Below, piece after piece: positions 8,520-17,392 of a stretch of 64,000 nucleotides of DNA (the stretch's first letter is position 1; every line of letters starts with the position of its first letter). The stretch covers positions 62,001-126,000 of the forward strand of contig JACDOC010000004.1 in the NCBI GenBank assembly GCA_017656295.1, in the 5' to 3' direction. A program made the translations under genes and the position numbers. The DNA comes from Bacillus sp. (in: firmicutes). Lineage in GTDB: Bacteria; Bacillota; Bacilli; Bacillales; JACDOC01. Below the pieces are notes generated by a model that searched no databases, was not told the origin of the DNA, and saw only the letters and a list, made by a program, of their open reading frames with translations.

Positions 8520-8592
8520 GGTGAAAGGACAACACCACTACCACTAAAGAACTAAATGAAATCATTAACATTAATGATTCGAAAATGGACAT
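8509..8592 (-). CDS. Type I toxin peptide, TxpA/holin-like toxin family
   Basis: A 27-residue peptide: a short start (MSIFESLMLM), one membrane helix (ISFSSLVVVVLSF) and a lysine tail (HQKK). This is the pattern of the putative holin-like toxins (TxpA, BsrG and relatives), which disturb the membrane when over-produced. A very strong ribosome site (GGGGGTGA) lies six bases upstream, and its G-run can pair with an upstream ACCCCC in a 6-bp stem, which would hold translation back. A convergent antisense RNA overlaps the 3' end. It is too short for normal ORF calling. The family call is by pattern and layout. Confidence 0.85.
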   Translation of the reverse strand: MSIFESLMLMISFSSLVVVVLSFHQKK

Positions 8593-8727
8593 CAGCTCAC
8601 CCCCTTTCGGTACATGGTGAGGGGGTAGCCGACCTCCCCTAATGGTATACCTTTGCTTGTCTATATTTTACCATAATTAAACAGAAAATAGAAAACACGT
8701 TCGTATATATTTAAAAATAAGTCTTTT

Positions 8728-10923
8728 TTACTTAACGAATGAAAGCAAGGTTTCACAAAACTTTCGGGAACAAACCCGGACATAAAACGGACCATCAGAA
8801 AAACGTGGGTTTCCGATCCATAATGTTTCTTCGTCTATGATTACGTACGAAAGTGGATGCTCTGTCAATATCCACTCAAAACGAGGATGTCGATCAGATA
8901 ATTGTTCTTGTGCCACGATGGTCCAATTCATTCGTTCATTTTTTTCTTGAATGTATTGAATAAAATCCATTGGAAAACTATCCCCCTTCCCAATGGAAAG
9001 GACGACGGATTGAGCGGTACATAGCTCATGAAGAAATCGACTTTTCCCTTCTTTCCCCCACCATTGAAGTTTTTCAGTGGATAGTTGTGACATGGAAGAT
9101 AGTTGTTTTCTTACTTGCACCCATGTTTTTGTTTTTCCATAAGACATTAAGGACTGAAGAATCGGTTGTGATCGACTAGATTTTTCTAAAAATTTGACAT
9201 CACTCATTAAAATACATTTTCCGCGCGATCGAGTTAAAGCAACGTTGATCAATCGGTCGCTTTTAGAGCCCGTTAACATACGGCTTATATATCCATGTCC
9301 TTCCCCATCTACCGTATCAAAAAAAAGAACGTCTCGTTCTGAACCTTGATATTTATGAACGGTTGCCGCTAAAACATGGAGATTTCCCTGTTCTTCTTGC
9401 TCCTCTAAAAATGAAGATACAAGTTTCGTTTGGGCACGATATGGAGACACGTATCCAATAGACGTATGATTTTTTTTCGCTTGTTCAATCCAAGTAAGAG
9501 AAAGAAGGGCCGAAAGTAAATGATAGCGGGATGCTTTGTGTCTTCCTCCCCATATCCCCATGTCCGAATGGTCAACTAAACAAAATGAGGACTTTGGAAA
9601 AGGTGCTTTTTCTGTAATTTCTCCCCTTATTGCTCCTATTGATGGATCATCCGTTACTTGTCCTCCATACATATAATGATTTGTAAAAGCGGAAATGTCA
9701 GGGTGCATCCTTCGTTGAACCGTTAACATATATAAATGAGGATGGCTCTTTCCTTGATCCACCACATTATCAACTCCTGAATGGTGGAAGATGTCTTCTT
9801 TTAGCCATTTTTCAACGAGTGGATGATTCGATAAAGCAATCGGTGGCAATTGTCGAAAATCACCACATACAATGATTCGTTTTCCGAGTGATGATGCAAA
9901 AGCGATTTGAGGAACGTATGCCATACTAGCCTCATCAACTAGAACGATGTCATACGTTCGGTTATAAATCATAGGATCAACAGCTGCTTTCGATAACGTC
10001 GTCCCAATGATTTTAGCCTCTTCCATTACTTTTTCCTCTTCTTTTTTCCATTGATCTCTTAGTTGTAATAGTTGTTTGTCGAGTCGTTTCAAATCATTGA
10101 CAGAGGCTAGTCCTTTTGTCATTTGGACCATAAGCTTCGCACGTTCTTCTGTAAGTGCTTCCATTTTTGTTACCCAGTCAGGATACGCTTGCCGAACGAG
10201 ATGGTCTACACTTATGGCGGGATTCGTCTGCCTTAGTTTCTGGCCAACCACACCATATCGTAATAGGTGTCCTTCTTCGTATCCACGATATTTTTTGGTT
10301 AACCTGCTAATTTCTTCTATAATCACATCTACCGCTTGATTGCTATGTGCTAAAATTAGAACCGACTGATTTTTCATATATTTTTGTAGGGCAATTCGAG
10401 CTAACGTATACGTTTTCCCTGTTCCAGGCGGTCCCCATATAAACGTGACCGGATTATATTTTGAACGAACAGCTAGCTCATGGATATGGTGTTTAAACGT
10501 TTTGTTAGGTGTACGATCTAAGGAAGGCGGAAACAATATGTTTTTTACCCTACGAAGCTTTTTCTTCGATGAAGGAATTTCTTTTATTCGTTGACGCAGT
10601 TTTTCTAAAAGCTCCCAAGGTTCCGCAACTAGTTCAGCTTCCGCTACTTCTTCGCCAACATACCCATTTAAATGAAGAATGACTTCTCGTTCAAGGAAAG
10701 ATAATACCGTTCCATAACATGAAAGTTCACCTATTACAAGACGAACAGGTGCCCCTTCTAACAACATCGCACCGTTCGGACAGGTAAATGAATAGGTTGC
10801 ATGTTCCACTTCTTGATGGATACAACGTCCATTCTCTACATCTATACCCTTTCCCCCAATTGTTTTTATATAGTTGATTTCCTCTTTTAATGCTATAAGC
10901 CATTCACGAAATATTTCTTTCAT
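8728..10923 (-). CDS. Superfamily 1 DNA/RNA helicase with degenerate C-terminal domain
   Basis: A 731-residue ATPase of the UPF1/DNA2-like SF1 helicases. Walker A is GPPGTGKT near residue 165, motif II is VDEAS near 330, motif III GDFRQLPP near 355, and motifs V/VI are seen in TVHKYQGSERD and NVALTRSRGK. Such enzymes unwind nucleic acids with ATP. The C-terminal ~120 residues contain YVIIDEETLWIGNP, which recalls a phospholipase D-like nuclease motif without its HKD residues; this is a weak resemblance. The gene is single, lies beside a type I toxin-antitoxin locus, and its cellular role is unknown. Confidence 0.85.
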   Translation of the reverse strand: MKEIFREWLIALKEEINYIKTIGGKGIDVENGRCIHQEVEHATYSFTCPNGAMLLEGAPVRLVIGELSCYGTVLSFLEREVILHLNGYVGEEVAEAELVAEPWELLEKLRQRIKEIPSSKKKLRRVKNILFPPSLDRTPNKTFKHHIHELAVRSKYNPVTFIWGPPGTGKTYTLARIALQKYMKNQSVLILAHSNQAVDVIIEEISRLTKKYRGYEEGHLLRYGVVGQKLRQTNPAISVDHLVRQAYPDWVTKMEALTEERAKLMVQMTKGLASVNDLKRLDKQLLQLRDQWKKEEEKVMEEAKIIGTTLSKAAVDPMIYNRTYDIVLVDEASMAYVPQIAFASSLGKRIIVCGDFRQLPPIALSNHPLVEKWLKEDIFHHSGVDNVVDQGKSHPHLYMLTVQRRMHPDISAFTNHYMYGGQVTDDPSIGAIRGEITEKAPFPKSSFCLVDHSDMGIWGGRHKASRYHLLSALLSLTWIEQAKKNHTSIGYVSPYRAQTKLVSSFLEEQEEQGNLHVLAATVHKYQGSERDVLFFDTVDGEGHGYISRMLTGSKSDRLINVALTRSRGKCILMSDVKFLEKSSRSQPILQSLMSYGKTKTWVQVRKQLSSMSQLSTEKLQWWGKEGKSRFLHELCTAQSVVLSIGKGDSFPMDFIQYIQEKNERMNWTIVAQEQLSDRHPRFEWILTEHPLSYVIIDEETLWIGNPRFSDGPFYVRVCSRKFCETLLSFVK

Positions 10924-10996
10924 TAGTTAATCTCCTTTAGGATATCAATACGATTATACAAATCTAGCTTCCTGTTTCAAAGGACATCCAAAATAC

Positions 10997-11025
10997 AAAA
11001 CGACTTTCCATCAAAGAAAAGTCGT
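10997..11025 (-). terminator. Terminator after the acyltransferase gene
   Basis: ACGACTTT pairs with AAAGTCGT, followed on the minus strand by TTTTG; it lies directly behind the acyltransferase stop. Confidence 0.65.
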
Positions 11026-11043
11026 TTCGTTATCTTTTCTTAT

Positions 11044-12030
11044 TTAAGAAGATTCAGAGTTTACCTTAAAGCCTTTCCCTAGTAGTAAGTAGTTCATATA
11101 AACCATAGGTTTTCTTGATAATAGAAATACGATCAGCCAAGCAAGAACAAAAAGTAAATAATATTGTTCAGAATGTTTAATCCATACAAGTAAATCTGAC
11201 TCACGAACGAGTTTTACAATAAACATATGACATAAATAAATAATAAACGTAACTGATCCAATTTTGGTGATTGCTAATTTATTTGACGGAACAATGGAAA
11301 GGAAGCTAAAAGTAGCCATCCCCATTACAAGGTAAGCAAAAAGTCGATACGCGAATCCATACGTTTCCGATCCATCCATAATTTCTGTATATGGATCACG
11401 ACCGTATAGCCAGTGTCTCCATTCAATATCACCATAGAACCATACAACGATGAACAATGTCATGAATACGATGGAAGATATAATTGTATACGGCCTCATT
11501 TTAAGCCAGTCGAAATGTCTTTTTTCTAACAAGTGACCTAAGTAGAAAAACGGAAAAAAGAAAAAGGTTCTTGATAAACTAAACCACTCATTAACATCTT
11601 CCAAATAACCAACGATTAAAGATAGAGTAATAGCGAACAAAAAACCATATTGGAATTTCCGAAAAAATGGAAGCATAATATTCCAACAGAACATACTAAT
11701 CAAAAACCAAAGCGCCCATCTTGGGGTTAATAATGAAAATTCAACATCATCCCCAAACATCGACTGATAATAAATGGTGTAAATGATTTGAAATATAAAA
11801 TATGGAATTAAAAATTTTTGTACAAGCTTCCAGATATCTTTATGCGATTTTATCGTTTTTGAAAAGTATCCAGCGACTAAAACAAAAGCGGGCATATGAA
11901 ATAAATAGATAAACAAATAGATGGAAGCAACCCATTCACTTTCATAGATGATTTTTGAAAGAATGTGACCGAAAACTACTAAAATGATGAGGATGGCTTT
12001 AACGTTATCAAAGTAAGGCTCTCTCGACAT
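11044..12030 (-). CDS. Membrane acyltransferase 3 family protein
   Basis: A 328-residue protein with about ten membrane helices and the start of acyltransferase-3 enzymes (REPYFDNVKAILIILVVFGH, where the His is part of the active site). These proteins transfer acyl groups to exported sugars, peptidoglycan or secondary polymers. I use the ATG at 12030, with GGGTGA just upstream, over the ATG at 12042 that lacks room for a ribosome site. It stands alone between two terminators, so there is no hint about its acceptor. Confidence 0.85.
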   Translation of the reverse strand: MSREPYFDNVKAILIILVVFGHILSKIIYESEWVASIYLFIYLFHMPAFVLVAGYFSKTIKSHKDIWKLVQKFLIPYFIFQIIYTIYYQSMFGDDVEFSLLTPRWALWFLISMFCWNIMLPFFRKFQYGFLFAITLSLIVGYLEDVNEWFSLSRTFFFFPFFYLGHLLEKRHFDWLKMRPYTIISSIVFMTLFIVVWFYGDIEWRHWLYGRDPYTEIMDGSETYGFAYRLFAYLVMGMATFSFLSIVPSNKLAITKIGSVTFIIYLCHMFIVKLVRESDLLVWIKHSEQYYLLFVLAWLIVFLLSRKPMVYMNYLLLGKGFKVNSESS

Positions 12031-12183
12031 GTATTCACCCATCCTTTAATAATATTAAGCTTTTTAATCATCAATGAAAATAGTAACAAAACCAGCTGCT
12101 GAAACCAGCAAATTCAATGATATATAATGAAAAATTTATTGTCAAATCATTTTTAACATCAGAATGTAATAAATGTTATATAA

Positions 12184-12216
12184 ATAAAAAAGACCAAGTC
12201 CTCAGCGATTGGTCTT
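12184..12216 (-). terminator. Terminator
   Basis: AAGACCAA pairs with TTGGTCTT and is followed on the minus strand by TTTTTT. It lies beyond repeat copy A and may end transcripts of the DUF421 gene. Confidence 0.7.
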
Positions 12217-12329
12217 ACTGTTTTCTATTCGAAAAAATATTTTATAATAAGGCTCTACCCAAAAATAACTGTGGATAACTTTTACTGTTATTTCATTCAT
12301 CGATGTGCCAATGTCAATTGGCATGAATG

Positions 12330-12511
12330 TCTGTTAAACGATACGGTTGATATGTATACATTTCGCTTGTGGCGGACGCTTTCCGAGGCAAGGTGCAAGC
12401 CGCTTCCCTCGCAACGCTCAAGTAATGGTCTTGCTTGTCTTATTATTCCCGCTAAAGTCGCCGCCGTGTGAACAACTTGCTAAAAATCAACAATGAAATA
12501 TAACATAGCCT
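12330..12511 (+). repeat. Dispersed intergenic repeat, copy A
   Basis: About 180 bp with the shared core (GCTTGTGGCGGACGCTTTCC, then CTTCCCTCGCAACGCTCAAG) and the end AACATAGCC. Its end overlaps the stop codon of the DUF421 gene. Confidence 0.85.
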
Positions 12512-13196
12512 ATAATAATATATCTTTATGATGCTCATTGATTAATTGAACATATACAGGACCATCTTCCCCTAATGTGTACGCATAAAACACGTTGTTC
12601 ACATCATTCACTCCTTTATTCCTTAATTGTTCCATTAACCACTCATTGGACCGATTGAGCTTTTTTAATTGTTGATGCTGAATCTTCCCTTCCAATATGA
12701 GCGAAATCGGCAATGGCTGAGAATCTTCGGAAGAATGAAGTAAATATTTAGAAAGGGGCGCGTATTCAGGCTTTGGTATCACACTCATATTTCCATTAGG
12801 TTCTAAAATCGCATATTCTATTTGGTCGACTGAAGGAAATCCCGCAGTCCGAATAGCAGATAACAGTTCAGATAATGGGTAGCGTTGTTTTTTTAAGTTT
12901 GAAATATTAATTTTCCCATGCTGAATAAATTCAACGGGATTCCCGATAATAAATTTGGTCAGACGATTGATTAAATTTAATTTAGAAATGACTAAATGGA
13001 CGATAACTAATGCAATAATCGCGATGCAAGCTTTTTTATATGAATGAATGGTAATAGGTGCACACGCGATGTACGCTAAAAAAATGATAGCCCCAAAATC
13101 GTGTGGCGTTAATTGAGCTAATGCAGTTTTGCCTAAAAGTCGAATGGATGTAATATATAAAAGAAACATCCCGATGACCAACAATAAAAACTTCAC
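12510..13196 (-). CDS. DUF421 (YetF-type) membrane protein
   Basis: A 228-residue protein with three N-terminal membrane helices and the conserved motif RLLGKTALAQLTPHDFG that marks the DUF421 family (B. subtilis YetF, YdfR and relatives). The soluble C-terminal half contains QHGKINISNLKK and the beta-rich segment found in the family. The function is not established; some relatives are linked to the spore membrane. I place the start at the GTG at 13196, which has AAGGAG nine bases upstream; the longer frame to 13217 would contain that site. The stop codon touches repeat copy A, so the original 3' end may have been altered. Confidence 0.8.
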   Translation of the reverse strand: MKFLLLVIGMFLLYITSIRLLGKTALAQLTPHDFGAIIFLAYIACAPITIHSYKKACIAIIALVIVHLVISKLNLINRLTKFIIGNPVEFIQHGKINISNLKKQRYPLSELLSAIRTAGFPSVDQIEYAILEPNGNMSVIPKPEYAPLSKYLLHSSEDSQPLPISLILEGKIQHQQLKKLNRSNEWLMEQLRNKGVNDVNNVFYAYTLGEDGPVYVQLINEHHKDILL

Positions 13197-13313
13197 ATGA
13201 ATCGTCTCCTTAGTCACTTGTTCCTATTTCATTGTGAACGTAATACGTAAAGAACATACGCCTTTTCATGCAAATTTAATAATTGCCTGTGGCCCGTTCT
13301 TATTTGAATGCAT

Positions 13314-13343
13314 AAAAACAGCCGAGAGTCCATTCTCTCGACT
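13314..13343 (-). terminator. Terminator after the BCCT gene
   Basis: Nine paired bases (AGTCGAGAG with CTCTCGGCT, one mismatch) followed by TTTTT on the minus strand. Confidence 0.75.
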
Positions 13344-13388
13344 ATGATTGCGAGTTTTTTATAACCCCTTCAAACAGATATTTTTTCA

Positions 13389-14930
13389 TTAGCTTGCCTG
13401 CTTTTTTGAAGGAATGGTAGCTAGCTTCTCTAAATCCTTTCTGGCTGCCCGAACAAACGATACACCTAATATCCATGTGAGGAATAGAAGCGGGAAACCA
13501 GCAACGATACTTGCCGTTTGAAGAGCTGAAAGTCCTCCTATATACATCAATGTAACCGGTAATAACGAAAGCGCAAATGCCCAAAATAATCGATTCCAAC
13601 GGAGTGGTTCATCGTCGACTTTTTTCTGAACAACTGAAGCTAAAATGTATGAACCGGAATCGAAGGTGGTAGATAGGAAAATAATGGCCAATAAGAGAAA
13701 GACCGGAATCACCAGTTCACTTAGTGGCAATTGGCTAATCGTTCCAATAATCGCTGCTGGAGCCCCTTGTTCTTGTAGGACTTGCACAACGGAATATTGT
13801 CCAGTTAGTTCTAAATATAATCCAAAGTTACCTAAAATACCGAAAAATAGTACACAACCGATTGTTCCGTAGAAAATCGTCCCTAGAATGATTTCTTTCA
13901 CAGTACGTCCTGCTGATATTTTGGCCACAAATAACCCGATAAATGGAGCATAAACAAGCCACCATGCCCAATAAAATACGGTCCATCCTTCTGGGAATCC
14001 TGTCCGTTCGAACGGGCCTAAATTATTGAATGGCTCTAACCAAGTACTCATCCGAAAGAAATGGTCAAATAAAATCCCCAGACTAGAAACGGTAGTCTCT
14101 GCCATAAATACAGTTGGTCCTACCACAAAAATAAATGCCAATAGACCGATGGATAACCATAAATTTACGTCACTTAATACTTTAATCCCTTTACGTAATC
14201 CAGAATATGAACTAATTGCAAAAACAACAGTACATACGAATAGAATAATGGTTTTCATTGTCATTGATTCTTCTAGTCCGGTCATTTTATTCAACCCGGA
14301 TGCGATTAGCGGTGTCCCCATCGCTAATGTCGTACCTGCTCCACCTAATAGTCCAAACATAAAGAGGATATCGATGACTTTTCCTGCCCAACCGTCCGCA
14401 TAACGCCCAATGACCGGACGGCACGCTTCACTAATTTTTAAAATCGGCCGTTTTTTCTTGTAATAAAAATAAGCAATGGGTAAGGCTGGTAAACAATAAA
14501 TCGCCCACGCAATTGGTCCCCAATGGAACATTCCGTACGTTGCTGCCCACTTGATTGCTTCTTGTGACATTGGTTTGGCGCCAAATGGCGGAGATGTATA
14601 ATAGTACGCCCATTCAATGGTTCCCCAATACAAAATGCTTGATCCGATCCCTGCACAAAACATCATCGCTGCCCAAGATGCTGTAGAAAATTCTGGATCT
14701 TGATTTCCCATTTTAATTTGACCATATTTACTGAACGCTATATACATTAAAAAGATAAAAACAACTAGCCCCATCACTAAATATAAAACGCCAAAATTTT
14801 CGGTGATCAAACGATTTAACGATAGAACAAATGCCTCTCCTTGTTCAGGAAAAAGAATAAGTGGAATCGTAACTCCAAATAAAATTACTAAAGCGCCAAT
14901 AAAAGTTGGCCAATCGATTAAATATTTCAT
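13389..14930 (-). CDS. BCCT family transporter (betaine/choline/carnitine type)
   Basis: A 513-residue transporter with about twelve membrane helices. The family signature, a tryptophan-rich helix followed by a charged loop (FYWAWWLVYAPFIGLFVAKI, then SAGRT), lies near residue 320. BCCT carriers take up quaternary ammonium compounds such as glycine betaine with sodium or proton, mostly for osmoprotection. The short hydrophilic C-terminus (KDLEKLATIPSKKQAS) lacks a long regulatory tail. It is monocistronic with its own terminator. The exact substrate cannot be read from sequence. Confidence 0.9.
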   Translation of the reverse strand: MKYLIDWPTFIGALVILFGVTIPLILFPEQGEAFVLSLNRLITENFGVLYLVMGLVVFIFLMYIAFSKYGQIKMGNQDPEFSTASWAAMMFCAGIGSSILYWGTIEWAYYYTSPPFGAKPMSQEAIKWAATYGMFHWGPIAWAIYCLPALPIAYFYYKKKRPILKISEACRPVIGRYADGWAGKVIDILFMFGLLGGAGTTLAMGTPLIASGLNKMTGLEESMTMKTIILFVCTVVFAISSYSGLRKGIKVLSDVNLWLSIGLLAFIFVVGPTVFMAETTVSSLGILFDHFFRMSTWLEPFNNLGPFERTGFPEGWTVFYWAWWLVYAPFIGLFVAKISAGRTVKEIILGTIFYGTIGCVLFFGILGNFGLYLELTGQYSVVQVLQEQGAPAAIIGTISQLPLSELVIPVFLLLAIIFLSTTFDSGSYILASVVQKKVDDEPLRWNRLFWAFALSLLPVTLMYIGGLSALQTASIVAGFPLLFLTWILGVSFVRAARKDLEKLATIPSKKQAS

Positions 14931-15192
14931 GTTTAGTCCACACTCCCCCTTTTAAACTGAATATAGTATATAGCGGTAAATAATGGTGATAATTAACAAG
15001 GGCATACATGGGGCATTGATTTAAAATGGGGCGTCAAACAACTATTACCCATCTTCCCGCAATTTGAAACATATTATTTAAATTTTTTATTTCTAATTTT
15101 AGATGATTCCAAAAATGATAGAATAAGGTATTCTTATAATGAAAGCAAAAGACCCCACTTTAAAAAATCAATAATCTTGAGCAAAGAACATG

Positions 15193-15233
15193 AAAAAAGG
15201 TAAGCAGCCATACGAATGGTTGCTTACCTTTTT
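15193..15233. terminator. Bidirectional terminator
   Basis: GGTAAGCAGCCAT pairs with ATGGTTGCTTACC with one mismatch; T-runs exist on both strands. It probably ends transcripts of the map gene beyond repeat copy B. Confidence 0.75.
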
Positions 15234-15240
15234 AAATGGG

Positions 15241-15423
15241 CGCTGTTAAACGATACTGATGATATGTATACATTACGCTTGTGGCGGACGCTTTCCGCGG
15301 GCAAGGTGCAAGCTGCTTCCCTCGCTTCGCTCAAGTATGGGTCTTGCCTGGCTTCTTGTTCCCGCTGAAGTCGCCGCCGTGTAAATAACTTGCTAAATAT
15401 CAACAATGACATATAACATAGCC
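15241..15423 (+). repeat. Dispersed intergenic repeat, copy B
   Basis: A full-length copy, from CTGTTAAACGATACTG to ATATAACATAGCC, lying 25 bases behind the stop of the methionine aminopeptidase gene. Confidence 0.88.
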
Positions 15424-15448
15424 TTTAAAATAAAGATGGTACATGCAT

Positions 15449-16192
15449 CTATAAAGTTAAAATGATTGGTTCATGTTCCGTAATGACAATGGTATGTTCT
15501 TTTTGAGCAACAAGGCTTTGATCGGGAGTTTTGTATGTCCAGCCATCTCCCGATTCAACGACCATCTCTGCCTTCAAGGAAACGAAAGGCTCAAAAGCTA
15601 TAACCATCCCATTTTTTAATAACTGTTGGTCCCAAGGGTCGTAATAATTTAAAATATGTTCAGGTGCCTCATGCAAGGAGCGGCCGATACCATGACCTGT
15701 TAAATTTTTGATAACATGAAAGCCTAATCTCCTTGCTTCATTCATCACCGCTTTTCCGATTTGATTTTGTTTTTTTCCCGCTTTTGCTTTCTCAAGTCCT
15801 TTTTGAAACACTTGATCTGTGGCCTGTAACAACTCTTCAATTTTAGGGCTTCCTTTTCCAACTAAAAACGAAATACCGGTGTCTGCGTAAAATCCGTTAT
15901 AAGAACCAGAAACATCGATATTCACTAAATCCCCTTCCTGAATGACTCGATCTCCGGGAATCCCATGGGCCACTTCATCATTTACACTAATGCATGTAAA
16001 ACCCGGAAAATTGTAGTCTTTTTTCGGCCCGCTTTCAGCTTCGTATTGTTTAAATAACTTCCCAGCTAATTCATCTAATTCTTTTGTTGTAATTCCAGGC
16101 TCAGCCGCCTCTTTCATCTCATCTCGAATTCGGGCCACAATTTGCCCAATCGTTTTCAATTGATCCAATTCATAATCTGACTGAATAATCAT
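15449..16192 (-). CDS. map: Methionine aminopeptidase, type I (YflG-like second copy)
   Basis: A 247-residue type I methionine aminopeptidase that removes the initiator methionine from nascent proteins. Metal ligands are visible in NIDVSGSYNGFYADTG (two Asp), GHGIGRSLHE (His) and AFEPFVS (Glu). Length and monocistronic setting resemble B. subtilis YflG rather than the Map encoded in the ribosomal-protein cluster, so this is likely the second, non-essential copy. I use the ATG at 16192, which has AAAGGAAG at correct spacing; the ATG at 16198 directly abuts that site. Confidence 0.9.
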   Translation of the reverse strand: MIIQSDYELDQLKTIGQIVARIRDEMKEAAEPGITTKELDELAGKLFKQYEAESGPKKDYNFPGFTCISVNDEVAHGIPGDRVIQEGDLVNIDVSGSYNGFYADTGISFLVGKGSPKIEELLQATDQVFQKGLEKAKAGKKQNQIGKAVMNEARRLGFHVIKNLTGHGIGRSLHEAPEHILNYYDPWDQQLLKNGMVIAFEPFVSLKAEMVVESGDGWTYKTPDQSLVAQKEHTIVITEHEPIILTL

Positions 16193-16322
16193 TGCCATCT
16201 TCCTTTACTTATTTCATTCCAATAAATAATCATAACGAAACCTTTTCCAAATGAAAAGGGATACCTCTTTTTCATTTCTCATATATATGTATAAACGAAA
16301 AAAATGTTCGGAGGTGGTTCAA

Positions 16323-16487
16323 CTGGTTTTACAATGGTTTATCTCCATAGGATTTATTGTTATTTTACTACTTGTCATTGCATTTATTTTTTTCTTTTTA
16401 AAGAAAAATTTACCACATACTGAATCTAAAACGATTGATCCATATGAAGAACATGATTTCCCTACGGATGACTCAAAAGACTTGTAA
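16323..16487 (+). CDS. Small single-span membrane protein (YtzI-like)
   Basis: A 54-residue peptide with one membrane helix (FISIGFIVILLLVIAFIFFF) and an acidic tail containing TIDPYEEHDFPTDD. B. subtilis YtzI has, as far as I recall, a similar layout. The strongest ribosome site (GGAGGTGG at 16310-16317) is followed at seven bases by CTG, not ATG, so a rare CTG start is the best-spaced choice; an ATG at 16251 in the same frame has no comparable site. The gene is divergent from map. Function unknown. Confidence 0.5.
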   Translation: MVLQWFISIGFIVILLLVIAFIFFFLKKNLPHTESKTIDPYEEHDFPTDDSKDL

Positions 16488-16724
16488 AATTCTCGAAAAA
16501 GGCGGATACCTAAGGACAAGCGTGGATACAACATTATGTACCCTGTCATACGATAGGATAGGATAGACAAAAGAAAGGGTTTAAATATATAAAAACCATC
16601 CTTCAAAAATCCCCCCTCACAATTCCTTTCTTTTTTTTCTATCCATCAATCCCTTAAGAAGGATGTAAGCTATTTATTAATAGCTTTCACTCACTGTTCC
16701 TCCTTTCATCAACAACCGGGCATT
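16488..16724. other. Gene-free stretch
   Basis: No convincing coding frame. It is AT-rich with a pyrimidine tract around 16620. A terminator at 16725-16755 shows that plus-strand transcription through here is ended, perhaps that of the small membrane protein gene. Confidence 0.4.
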
Positions 16725-16755
16725 CACACCTGATGGATTCAGGTGTGTTTTTTTT
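16725..16755 (+). terminator. Terminator
   Basis: CACACCTGA pairs with TCAGGTGTG over a five-base loop and is followed by eight T. Confidence 0.88.
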
Positions 16756-16827
16756 AAGGCTATGTTATGGACGCAAAGGTAATTTTGTCAAACGACATAG
16801 ATTTCTGAAGGTTACTTAAAAAAACTC

Positions 16828-16950
16828 TGTTAAACGACGGGCAAGCCGCATGCCGCTTCCCTCGCTACGCTCAAGTATGGGTCTTGCGGCTTTTTGTTCC
16901 CGCTGGGTCGCCGCCGTGTGAATAAGTAGCTAAAAATCAACAATGACATA
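16828..16950 (+). repeat. Dispersed intergenic repeat, short copy C
   Basis: A copy that lacks about 60 bp after TGTTAAACGA (the TGATATGTATACATT to GCGGACGC segment). A separate GGCTATGTTA end-like sequence lies 70 bp upstream at 16758-16767. Confidence 0.75.
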
Positions 16951-17108
16951 ACTAAAAATAGAATATTTAGCCTGTCTAACATGGGAAATGGAAAAGTAAC
17001 TGAATGATTATTATTCATACCATGAATGTTCATCATTCCTCGGCCAATCATGCATATTATCTAAAAATAAACTCAAACTATTCATGAATAATGCGAAGGA
17101 GGATGAAA

Positions 17109-17291
17109 ATGAACGTTCAACGTGCAAAAGAAATTTTAGAATCACCTGATATTATTCCGGTTACATGTAATGGAAAACAAATTATCATTCAAAGTGTGAA
17201 CGAAAAAAACGAAACCGCTCGAATATATTTACGAGAAGAACCAATGGAAGAAAAAACCGTTTCTGTTAACGAATTAGTTGAAGAACAGTAA
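17109..17291 (+). CDS. sspH: H-type small acid-soluble spore protein
   Basis: A 60-residue protein beginning MNVQRAKEILESPD and containing TARIYL and a Val/Asn-rich end, closely matching SspH of B. subtilis (59 residues). Minor SASPs of this type accumulate in the forespore late in sporulation. GAAGGAGGATG places the start at 17109, not at the upstream ATG at 17091. A strong terminator follows the stop, so the gene is monocistronic, as in B. subtilis where it is read by the forespore sigma-G. Confidence 0.93.
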   Translation: MNVQRAKEILESPDIIPVTCNGKQIIIQSVNEKNETARIYLREEPMEEKTVSVNELVEEQ

Positions 17292-17302
17292 AAAATAAAA
17301 AT

Positions 17303-17338
17303 AAGACTTGTCCCTTCATTTTAGGACAAGTCTTTTTT
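17303..17338 (+). terminator. Terminator after sspH
   Basis: AAGACTTGTCC pairs with GGACAAGTCTT, then TTTTTT. Confidence 0.9.
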
Positions 17339-17392
17339 CATGTGTATATATAAGGAATGATCGGTTATATCAATGATCTTCTTTGAATGGGA

